Shown here one piece after another: positions 57,566-64,000 of a stretch of DNA of 64,000 nt. The stretch is from Campylobacter jejuni subsp. jejuni 414. GTDB taxonomy: Bacteria; Campylobacterota; Campylobacteria; Campylobacterales; Campylobacteraceae. A program made the translations under genes and the position numbers. Below the pieces are notes generated by a model. That model was not told where the DNA came from, did not search any database, and saw nothing but the letters and a program-made list of their open reading frames with translations. Position 1 is the first letter of the stretch. Each line of letters begins with the position of its first letter. Location: contig CM000855.1 of the NCBI GenBank assembly GCA_000163995.1, positions 1,148,464 through 1,212,463 on the forward strand, read 5' to 3'.

Positions 57566-57741
57566 GGGTGGAACACCAAAGGTGGCCGCCTTTGGTGTTA
57601 ATCAACACCCAGTTAGGTGGTGATTAAAATTGAACCATAAAATTCTAGTAATAATTATACTACTTTGTATAATTATAGTCAAGGCTTATTAGCTTTGACT
57701 TCCCCTTTAAAAAGGGGAGCTAGAATACCACCTTTGGTGCC
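57566..57741 (-). other. Structured non-coding region in the lysis module
   Basis: No ORF lies between the spanin genes and the DUF5675 gene. Instead there are hairpins AACACCAAAGG/CCTTTGGTGTT (57572-57599), AATCAACACC/GGTGGTGATT (57600-57625, one mismatch) and CCCCTTT/AAAGGGG (57701-57716). CACCAAAGGTGG (57574-57585) is also perfectly complementary to CCACCTTTGGTG (57728-57739), so the first hairpin and a long-range pairing exclude each other. A terminator or antiterminator or a processed RNA separating endolysin and spanin expression are possible roles. Confidence 0.55.
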
Positions 57742-57762
57742 TACTTAAACTTTATCTCCTTT

Positions 57763-58236
57763 CTACACTAACTCATTTGTTATTTCTAATTTAATGTCTT
57801 CAAGATTTTTATCATACATCAAATTATAAAATTCTTTACATGCTTGCCTACTTGACCCTATTTTTTCATTGTCGTTAGTTTTTGCCATCCCTAGTAAAAT
57901 ACAACCTTTACTATCCTTGTAAGTATTACCCCAATGAATAAGAATGTGTCTTTCAAATGCAACTTTATCATTGTAAAGATTGATAACACTATCATCTTTT
58001 CTTAACACTACAACTCCTGCAACTTCTTGCTTGCCTTTATCATTAAAGCTAGAGCCTACATGCCTTTTTAAGTTATAAACCCCTGCAGGAATTCTTAAAT
58101 TCTTACCGCTTTCTAAACCTTCCTCCTTTCTTTCCAAAGCAAAGCACTCAAAAATAATCTTATCATCGTTAAAAACTTTAAATTTACCTATTACGCAAGT
58201 TTTTCCTACATATCTTCGATTAATTGTTATTTTCAT
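57763..58236 (-). CDS. DUF5675-like protein, candidate peptidoglycan enzyme of the lysis module
   Basis: A 157-residue beta-rich protein. RIPAGVYNLKRHVGSSFNDK and ILIHWGNTYKDSKGCILLG match the DUF5675 pattern. The H-x-G...S-x-G-C arrangement is the active-site signature of L,D-transpeptidase-like enzymes, with Cys as possible nucleophile. It lies next to the spanins and no other lysin is visible in the window, so it may open the peptidoglycan. There is no signal peptide, so export would need a holin. Function is an inference. Confidence 0.75.
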   Translation of the reverse strand: MKITINRRYVGKTCVIGKFKVFNDDKIIFECFALERKEEGLESGKNLRIPAGVYNLKRHVGSSFNDKGKQEVAGVVVLRKDDSVINLYNDKVAFERHILIHWGNTYKDSKGCILLGMAKTNDNEKIGSSRQACKEFYNLMYDKNLEDIKLEITNELV

Positions 58237-58304
58237 TTTTACTCCTTATTTTTATTTTTTGTGTTTTATTTTAATTTTGATAAGTATTTGTATTTTTCTA
58301 TATC

Positions 58305-59510
58305 TTAAGCTCCTTTTTCTTCAAATTCAAATAAAAAGGCATTATTGCCGTAAATATCTTTATCGATTTCTTTTTTTATGCCCACAAAGCTCTGTTCGAT
58401 TAGAATTTCATTTTGAGTTCTAAGGACTTTTTGCATTTTTATATTTGAAAGATTGACATTTCCATAATACCCATCCTTTCTGTAAAATAAATTTGTAGGG
58501 AATTCATTTGTAAGAAGCTCTACGCTTACACTATGTTTTACATTAGAAGTCCAAAGACAACATTCATTCGCATTGCCGTCGTATTTTTTAAGAGCATTTG
58601 TGATATTATGCCAAGTAGGATCGTTATAAATTCCACTCGTTTTAATTCTACCTTCTATTTGATTTTGACTTGGTTTTGAAAGGATGTTGACTTCAGTATA
58701 ATTTTTAGAATTTAAACCCCTGCCATCCTTGGTAATTAAAAAGCTACCTTCATTAAGCCCTTTTACAATTTGCGTGGTGCTTGCCAAAGCATTTTCAAAG
58801 CCAAAACGCAAATCACTCAAACATCCACCATAACTGCCACTACCTAAATTTGCATCAAAGCTAATGATAATTAAATCTTCCGCCGTAATATTTTCATTTC
58901 CAAGTAAATTAACCCAACTTGTGTATTTATCATCACTTGCCACGCAAAGCCAAAATTGTCTTAAGTTTTCATTGTAAGTGATGATTAAATCATTAACATT
59001 AGCTTTAGTTTTTGGAGTTGGTTTAGAAGTAGATACTTTTATTCCATTAATGCCTGAATTTAAATTCATATTTTCAAGCACTTCTTCTACAATAGGTTTG
59101 ATTTCTTCTTTTGCAGGGATTTTACCTTTCAAACTCGCTAAAAACTCATCTTCGCTTTTTCCTTTATTTTCTTCATTTTCAAGCCAAATTTCATAAGCAC
59201 TTTTACCATCAGCTCCTTTTAAACTTTCTTTATTTTCTAAAACAATTTCTAAAATGCTTTCTTTTAAGCTCTCTTCATTAATGTTTGCATTTATTTGAAG
59301 TTCCTTAAGCAAGGCTTCTAGTTTTATTTTTAGTTCGCTTTCTTTTATGAAGTTAAAACTTATTAAAACTTTATCTATAGCGTTTTTAATACTTTCTTCG
59401 CTTGGCTTTATCCCATTTTTAAAAAGCTCTTTTAAAATTTCTAAAGCTTCGCTAAAATCTTGATTAATCTCTTCTGTTTTAGCGACTATCTCTTTTAAAT
59501 CTAAACTCAT
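58305..59510 (-). CDS. Tail-fibre-like protein with collagen-like/phage motif
   Basis: A 401-residue protein starting MSLDLKEIVAKTEEINQDFS, chosen because AAAGGAGATAAG precedes it and the ATG overlaps the upstream stop (ATGA). The N-terminal 110 residues are helical, followed by GADGKSAYEIWLENEENKGK and FLASLKG, a motif repeated in many phage tail fibres. The C-terminal 220 residues are beta-rich, with several aromatic strands, and probably form the receptor-binding tip. Most distal gene of the tail operon before the lysis genes. Confidence 0.8.
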   Translation of the reverse strand: MSLDLKEIVAKTEEINQDFSEALEILKELFKNGIKPSEESIKNAIDKVLISFNFIKESELKIKLEALLKELQINANINEESLKESILEIVLENKESLKGADGKSAYEIWLENEENKGKSEDEFLASLKGKIPAKEEIKPIVEEVLENMNLNSGINGIKVSTSKPTPKTKANVNDLIITYNENLRQFWLCVASDDKYTSWVNLLGNENITAEDLIIISFDANLGSGSYGGCLSDLRFGFENALASTTQIVKGLNEGSFLITKDGRGLNSKNYTEVNILSKPSQNQIEGRIKTSGIYNDPTWHNITNALKKYDGNANECCLWTSNVKHSVSVELLTNEFPTNLFYRKDGYYGNVNLSNIKMQKVLRTQNEILIEQSFVGIKKEIDKDIYGNNAFLFEFEEKGA

Positions 59511-59881
59511 CTTATCTCCTTTATTAAACATTTAATTTTGTGAAAAATATTACAAGAATGATAAAACACAAAAATCTTAAATTTATTTATTTCTAAAGCT
59601 TGCATTGCCTCTTTTAAGGCAAGATCAGCCATTTTGTAATCAGTTTTTGAGTTTGCTTTTTCACATAACCAATCATGGATAACACAAGCACTAAAATACT
59701 CACTTTTAAAAGGTGGAAATAAAGACCAAAAAAGGCGCGGGATGCTTGCCCCATCTGTTTTAAATCCTTTTGGAACAATGCCTTTATAATTTGGCAAAGA
59801 AAAAGCATAATCGCTAATCACTTCAAATCTATCTTTGTCAAAAGGCTTTACACAAACCCTTTTTAATTCTGTTTTAGTCAT
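59507..59881 (-). CDS. DUF1353 family phage protein
   Basis: A 124-residue protein. PKGFKTDGASIPRLFWSLFP followed by ACVIHDWLCEKA is the DUF1353 signature, with conserved Asp, Arg and His-Asp. The family occurs in phage tail and lysis modules; its biochemical role is not known. It overlaps the tail-fibre gene by four bases and the upstream membrane-protein gene by eight, so it is tightly coupled. Confidence 0.85.
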   Translation of the reverse strand: MTKTELKRVCVKPFDKDRFEVISDYAFSLPNYKGIVPKGFKTDGASIPRLFWSLFPPFKSEYFSACVIHDWLCEKANSKTDYKMADLALKEAMQALEINKFKIFVFYHSCNIFHKIKCLIKEIR

Positions 59882-60257
59882 TGTTTTCCTTTTTTTTATA
59901 AATATTTCTCAGCTCCTCGTTTCTTATTTGAGCAAGCTTGACAAGTCTCTCATCCATTCTCATAAGATCTACTTCTATGTTTTCTAATTTACCATTGGTT
60001 TTAGAACAATGCGCCTCTATAAATTTCATCAAACTATCGCTATTTGACTTCGAAATAGCAATTTGTTCTTTGATTAAAAAATTTGTATTTTTTGTTTCAC
60101 TAATGAGCTCTTTAGTTCTTTCTTGTGCTTCTTTGTTCAGTGTTTTATATAAATGCCATGCAAGAGTACCAAATAATATGGCTATAACTGCTAAAAGTGC
60201 AGGACCGCTTAAACTTCCAAGCGCAACCGCATCTCTTATTATAGAACTTGTATCCAT
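59874..60257 (-). CDS. Membrane protein with coiled coil, possibly holin-like
   Basis: A 127-residue protein with one N-terminal membrane helix (GPALLAVIAILFGTLAWHLY) and a long charged coiled coil (residues about 45-120). The topology resembles some class III-type or accessory phage lysis proteins, but the coiled coil is longer than in known holins. It lies between the radical SAM gene and DUF1353, overlapping each. Function open. Confidence 0.7.
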   Translation of the reverse strand: MDTSSIIRDAVALGSLSGPALLAVIAILFGTLAWHLYKTLNKEAQERTKELISETKNTNFLIKEQIAISKSNSDSLMKFIEAHCSKTNGKLENIEVDLMRMDERLVKLAQIRNEELRNIYKKKENND

Positions 60258-62008
60258 TATTCATTCTCCCAAGTAAATTCAAATCTTAAAAAAGGTAAAT
60301 TGAGGGTTTGTGCATGATAAAAAGCATTTTTGACTTGTTTTTCATAGTGATATTCCCTTAATGCCTTTGTAGTAAAAAATATAAAGTTTTTATGATTTAA
60401 AGAATAATGCTTAGAGTTTTCTTTTAAGAAAGAACCTATATCATAAATTAAATATCCTTTCAGCTCCAAACTTTCATTAAACAATTTCTCTAAATACAAA
60501 TGCTTTGTTTCAATATGCAAGGTTTTTTTTCTTTTTTCATCCCCATAAACCTTAGCCCCTCCACCAAGCAAACTCATATAAATAAAATTGTTTAAAGGCT
60601 CCTTTGTATTGTAATTAAACACTTCTTTTTTTATTAAAAGCTTGATATTATCCTTAGAGCTTATTTTAAAACTTTTATACAAAGCATCCTTTTCAAAATC
60701 AAGCAAAACTATTTCATTGTTTATACTGATTAAAAAATTATCTTTGAAATAAATCTTTTGTAAAACTTCATCATCATTTATAATATTTTCTAAAGAATTT
60801 TTACTTTCTCTAAATTCTAAACTTAAATTAGGAAGTAAAAAGCTTTTATAACTATCTGTTTGGTTTTGTCTTAAAAACTCATCCAAAGAGATTTTAGACA
60901 AAATCTTATCTGCTTTAAAAAACTCAGCATTGTTTTTATAAATTTCTTTTTGTAAAGAGCAAGTATAAGATTTGCCAAGTTTCGTGTCATTTCTTTCAAT
61001 GGTGCAACTTGCTTTACAATAATGAAAATACTCGCATTCTAAACAATCTTTATGAAGTTTTAAACCATTTTCCATAATTCTTATATTGGTAATGTTTCTT
61101 GCTTTTAAAATTTCATAATTTGTATTAAAAATATTTCCTGCTTTTAGTTCACTTAAGGCTTGGGATCTATGGCAAATATAAACATCACCATTTTTTTGGA
61201 TGAGTAAATTATCACCGCAATTGGTGCAGTTAGTGCAATACCCACCCAAAAACTCTTTAAACCAAAAATGCTCCAATGCAAAAGAATATTTTGTGTCTTT
61301 TAGTTTTTCTCTCAAGCTTTTATAAAAATTAAGCATATCTCCATCGCTTGGCATTTTAAAATCGCCTTGTGCATTAGAACTTTGATAAGCAAACATGATA
61401 TAAAAATCACTTGCCATATCAAAGCCTAAGTTTTCAAGCTTGTAAACATCTTTTACAAACTCATCCACATTTAAATGCTCTTTTGTCATCGTAGTTGATA
61501 TTTGTTTAAAATGAGGATAAGCGCTTAAAAGTTCAACCATTTTTAAAGTCTTTTCTAAGGTGCTTTTTCCGCTTTTTAAGATCCTATACTTTTCGTGAAA
61601 TCTTAAAGGCAAATCAATACTAGCACTAATGCCTACTTCATATTTTTTAAAAAGTTCAAAAAATCTATCCAAAAAATACAAATTAGTTTTTAAATGTATA
61701 TAGTGATATCCTTTTTTACTATCTTTGCTAAGAACTCTTATTAAAAAATGATTTTCTTTTTTATAATCATCAATCGCCTTTAAAAGTTCCTTAACATGTT
61801 CATAAGGGCTAGCACTTAGCTCAGCTCCATGTAAAATTACTTCCGTGATAATAACTCCATCATCTTTTAATTTTTTAGCTATTTTTTTAAATTGATCTGC
61901 CATATCTGTAGTTTTTTCTTTTCTTTTGGTTAATTCTCCAAGATAGCAATAACTACATGCAAAATTACAAAAAGAATTTGGCACAAAGGTTAAAATCTTT
62001 CCTATCAT
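60257..62008 (-). CDS. Radical SAM/SPASM enzyme in the tail operon
   Basis: A 583-residue 4Fe-4S enzyme. The radical SAM cysteines are in CNFACSYCY (CX3CX2C, residues 14-21). The SPASM region has NCGDNLLIQKNGDVYICHR, then exactly CX2CX5CX3C (CLECEYFHYCKASC), then a later Cys, so two auxiliary clusters are expected. SPASM enzymes install cross-links or other changes in peptides and proteins or mature sulfatases. The last 200 residues form an extra domain that I do not recognise. It lies between tail genes with one-base contacts on both sides, so its substrate may be a tail protein. Phage-borne members are unusual. Confidence 0.9.
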   Translation of the reverse strand: MIGKILTFVPNSFCNFACSYCYLGELTKRKEKTTDMADQFKKIAKKLKDDGVIITEVILHGAELSASPYEHVKELLKAIDDYKKENHFLIRVLSKDSKKGYHYIHLKTNLYFLDRFFELFKKYEVGISASIDLPLRFHEKYRILKSGKSTLEKTLKMVELLSAYPHFKQISTTMTKEHLNVDEFVKDVYKLENLGFDMASDFYIMFAYQSSNAQGDFKMPSDGDMLNFYKSLREKLKDTKYSFALEHFWFKEFLGGYCTNCTNCGDNLLIQKNGDVYICHRSQALSELKAGNIFNTNYEILKARNITNIRIMENGLKLHKDCLECEYFHYCKASCTIERNDTKLGKSYTCSLQKEIYKNNAEFFKADKILSKISLDEFLRQNQTDSYKSFLLPNLSLEFRESKNSLENIINDDEVLQKIYFKDNFLISINNEIVLLDFEKDALYKSFKISSKDNIKLLIKKEVFNYNTKEPLNNFIYMSLLGGGAKVYGDEKRKKTLHIETKHLYLEKLFNESLELKGYLIYDIGSFLKENSKHYSLNHKNFIFFTTKALREYHYEKQVKNAFYHAQTLNLPFLRFEFTWENE

Positions 62009-62643
62009 TAATATTCCTTTGCTTTTATAAAAAGCTCATCTACGAACGCATCACTCAGTTTTGTTTGTTGTTGAAAAAATAAAATAAGCTCATTTTTTCT
62101 TTCAAATTCAGTTGCATATTCCCAGTTTATTTGAATAGACTTATCAGCACTTTGTATCATAACTTCTATATCATCCAAAAGCCCCGCTTCCAAAAGTGCA
62201 AGTTTGGCTTGCCTTATCGTTATTTTTCTAGGAATTCCATTTTCATCATAATCTTTTAATTTTTCAAGCATTAAAGGATGATTGTTAATTAGCTCATCTA
62301 CTTCTTCTTTTAAAACGCCTTGGGCTATTTCTTTAAGACTTGGGATGTTTTCTTGGTATTTATCCACTTTGAGATTTGCTGGGATTTTTTCACTTTCGTC
62401 AATTTCATCAAAAGGCTTACTTCCCCAAGTTAGTTCGTAAATTTCATAAATGAAAAAATCATATTTATCCTTGTCTTTTTTCTCTAAGCACTGATTTAAA
62501 AACTCTTTACATTCGTTTAAATGCTTTGATTTATTAATACTTTTTATATCCGTTAAACCCTGCAAAGCTTCTAGCTTTTTAATTATTTTAGCTATGCTTT
62601 GTTCTAGTTTTAAAAGATCCTCTTGGTTTAAATTGTAAAACAT
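62008..62643 (-). CDS. Tail-fibre-associated/assembly-like protein
   Basis: A 211-residue protein. The N-terminal 60 residues are a helical region. The C-terminal 75 contain ITIRQAKLALLEAGLLDDIE followed by an aromatic INWEYATEFERKNELILFF, a pattern common in small phage tail-fibre proteins (XkdW-like and relatives). It lies between the large fibre gene and the radical SAM gene, overlapping the latter by one base. Role in fibre assembly is inferred from the module. Confidence 0.7.
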   Translation of the reverse strand: MFYNLNQEDLLKLEQSIAKIIKKLEALQGLTDIKSINKSKHLNECKEFLNQCLEKKDKDKYDFFIYEIYELTWGSKPFDEIDESEKIPANLKVDKYQENIPSLKEIAQGVLKEEVDELINNHPLMLEKLKDYDENGIPRKITIRQAKLALLEAGLLDDIEVMIQSADKSIQINWEYATEFERKNELILFFQQQTKLSDAFVDELFIKAKEY

Positions 62644-62652
62644 TCTTTATCC

Positions 62653-63960
62653 TTAATAATTGTTATTATTGCTACTACCCAACCTTATTGGATAGGCAAA
62701 CGGAGAATTAGCCCAAGCATAAAGAAATTTATCGTTTTCATAAAGTCCATAGCAGGTTGAAGTTACTCTGGGATTCAAAACACTACTGTTAAAACTTTGA
62801 AGTGCCGATGTATAACCTGCACATTTTTCTTTAAAAGTTTTTTCGTTCATTCCACTAGGAAAACCTGTCACGCTTTGAAGAGTAGCCCATCCTCTATAGG
62901 TGGCAGTTAATGAAAAACTTTTTATTGATAGATTTCTAGAATTTGTTTGAAGTTCAGTTCTTAGAGCATCTACCAATTGTTTTGCAACACCTTCGTCTTC
63001 TTTTCTATCTATAAGTTTTATTAATTCTGTTTCTAAAATTTCATCTAAAGAAGCTGCTACACCTTTGTCTTCTTTTGTGTCAATAACAATTTCTTTGATT
63101 TTTTCTTGTTCTTTTTGTAAATTCCCTGTAAATGAAAATAATAAGTCTATATTTTCTTTTTCCTCATTAAACCAAACAAAAGCATCCAATCCTAGATCTT
63201 CTTTTAAAATCCAAGCTGTATCATTGGTAACTCTTGCATAAATTAAATATTCGTTTCCTTTTTTCCAAATTTCTCCAAGCTTAGCCTCGTCTGGTTCTTC
63301 TTCGCTTTCATAAGTAGGTACATACTCACTAGGATTTTCAGGGCTAGTCCAAGAATTGCCGCTTGTGGTTTTAATATAAACAAAATATTCATTTGTGCTT
63401 GTTTTTTTCCAAATATCACCAAGAGTTGCATTCTGCGGTGCGTTTTCTTGGTTAAAAGCAGGTTCTAAATTCTCAGGCAAAGCTGGATTTATCCAAGCTT
63501 CATTTCTTAATACTTTTTCACAAAGATAAAATTCACCAGCTTGTAAATCATCTGTATCAGCAGGCTTAAACCAAATATCATTTATATTTCTTTCTTGTGG
63601 ACGTTCTTTTTGAAAAAAGGTAATTTTTGGATTTTGAATGAATTTAAATATCTTAACCTCATCACTTTTAAACCAAGTTTCATTTACATTTGGCTTTTTT
63701 GGCTCATCAACTCCTGTATAATCAAAAGGATAAACTACTTTTTTATAAAGTTCTTTAAGTATGCTTTGTTTTTCATCGCTTAAATTTTCATAATCTTGCA
63801 AAGCTTTTTTAACCTTTTCATCAAAGGATTTTAAATTTTCTAAAATGTGTTCATCTATTCTATCTTTTGAAAGATAAAGCCATTCTCTAATAGCCGTTAC
63901 GTCTTTGCATGCTTGAGCTAATGTTGCATAAAGTTCTGTGCTTTTTGTTTTTTCATACAT
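62653..63960 (-). CDS. Tail-fibre protein with repeated W-modules
   Basis: A 435-residue protein. Residues 1-85 are helical. Four modules of about 40 residues follow (about 88-110, 118-157, 172-206, 220-252), each with a (D/E)-x-W-(F/K)-K core (NETWFK, NDIWFK, GDIWKK, GEIWKK) and a Trp near the end, as in carbohydrate-binding-like repeats. A charged helical stretch (265-335) precedes a C-terminal domain (TATYRGWATLQSVTGFPSGM) ending GSSNNNNY. It should be a receptor-binding fibre. The start codon overlaps the stop of the upstream gene. Confidence 0.8.
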   Translation of the reverse strand: MYEKTKSTELYATLAQACKDVTAIREWLYLSKDRIDEHILENLKSFDEKVKKALQDYENLSDEKQSILKELYKKVVYPFDYTGVDEPKKPNVNETWFKSDEVKIFKFIQNPKITFFQKERPQERNINDIWFKPADTDDLQAGEFYLCEKVLRNEAWINPALPENLEPAFNQENAPQNATLGDIWKKTSTNEYFVYIKTTSGNSWTSPENPSEYVPTYESEEEPDEAKLGEIWKKGNEYLIYARVTNDTAWILKEDLGLDAFVWFNEEKENIDLLFSFTGNLQKEQEKIKEIVIDTKEDKGVAASLDEILETELIKLIDRKEDEGVAKQLVDALRTELQTNSRNLSIKSFSLTATYRGWATLQSVTGFPSGMNEKTFKEKCAGYTSALQSFNSSVLNPRVTSTCYGLYENDKFLYAWANSPFAYPIRLGSSNNNNY

Positions 63961-64000
63961 TGTCCTCTCCTTTTAAACTTAGATTGATCTCATTTTGCGA
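63953..64000 (-). CDS. C-terminal end of an upstream tail gene (partial)
   Basis: Only the last 15 codons are visible, reading SQNEINLSLKGEDNV and a TGA that overlaps the next gene's ATG. GGAGAGG inside it is the ribosome site of that gene. Translational coupling makes this frame the likely real one; the other two frames stop within the segment. Confidence 0.5.
   Translation of the reverse strand, partial: SQNEINLSLKGEDNV

Larger units (their letters stand above)
45641..64000. mobile_element. CJIE4-type tRNA-integrated prophage, left part (runs off the window)
   Basis: From the CCA end of the tRNA onward the content is phage-like: an integrase facing away from the tRNA, an AlpA-like protein, antirepressor- and repressor-type regulators, a replication-initiator-like protein, a DNA methyltransferase, spanins and tail-fibre genes. 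In the reference order rodA is followed by other core genes, so this is an insertion. CJIE4 of strain RM1221 is known to occupy a tRNA-Met gene. The left attachment core must be the tRNA 3' end; the right copy lies beyond base 64,000. Early genes run leftward, repressor genes rightward and late genes leftward. Confidence 0.93.

Noticed and set aside
45641-64000. CRISPR array
   Set aside because: No regularly spaced repeats of 25-40 bases with unique spacers were found; the 39-bp repeat occurs only twice, 933 bases apart, and is a promoter.

Overview
The window is chromosomal DNA of a thermotolerant Campylobacter, most likely C. jejuni or a close relative. It is AT-rich. Its gene order (ciaC, hemE, uvrC, guaA, purD, lptD, pnp, porA, dnaJ, racRS, recR, hydABCD, mnmC, amiA, tyrS, spoT, rpoZ, pyrH, ftsEX, trmB, flpA, rodA) is the Cj1241 to Cj1282 order I recall from the reference C. 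jejuni genome. All names come from reading the sequence; no search was run.

Bases 1-45,510 are core genome. They hold the end of an MFS transporter, the secreted invasion factor CiaC behind a sigma-54-type promoter, haem, purine and GMP genes, 6S RNA directly upstream of purD, outer-membrane assembly genes (a small LptM-like lipoprotein and LptD), the major porin PorA, the RacRS two-component system, and the NiFe hydrogenase operon hydABCD. A division and peptidoglycan set follows: FtsE, FtsX, an EnvC-like LytM protein without zinc ligands, and the amidase AmiA. Next come the single RSH alarmone enzyme SpoT, the adhesin FlpA and RodA. Several genes are broken. uvrC, mnmC and the 3' end of pnp each carry one apparent extra base in a homopolymer, a membrane-protein gene at 3284-4237 is heavily degraded, and a small ORF after ciaC is decayed.

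At 45,564-45,640 lies a CAU-anticodon tRNA gene. A prophage of the CJIE4 type begins right after it and runs past the end of the window. Its left part holds a P4-type integrase, an AlpA/excisionase-like protein, an antirepressor-like protein and small membrane proteins. A leftward early operon (about 53.6 to 48.7 kb) encodes small regulators, a replication-initiator-like protein, a frameshifted DNA methyltransferase and a membrane protein. A rightward immunity block (53.8 to 56.9 kb) holds a membrane-protein cargo gene, a LexA-like S24 repressor and an ImmA/IrrE-type protease. A leftward late block (64 to 57 kb) holds tail fibres, a radical SAM/SPASM enzyme, a DUF1353 protein, a DUF5675 candidate lysis protein and an overlapping spanin pair.

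Three prophage features deserve most attention. (1) A 39-bp promoter/operator is duplicated on both sides of the cargo gene. Each copy contains TTGACA-N17-TATAAT read leftward, and each is followed by a shared leader element. The second copy would drive a short RNA that could encode a 19-residue hydrophobic peptide and ends at an intrinsic terminator. (2) A canonical radical SAM/SPASM enzyme sits inside the tail-fibre operon. (3) Two non-coding stretches can form mutually exclusive hairpins.
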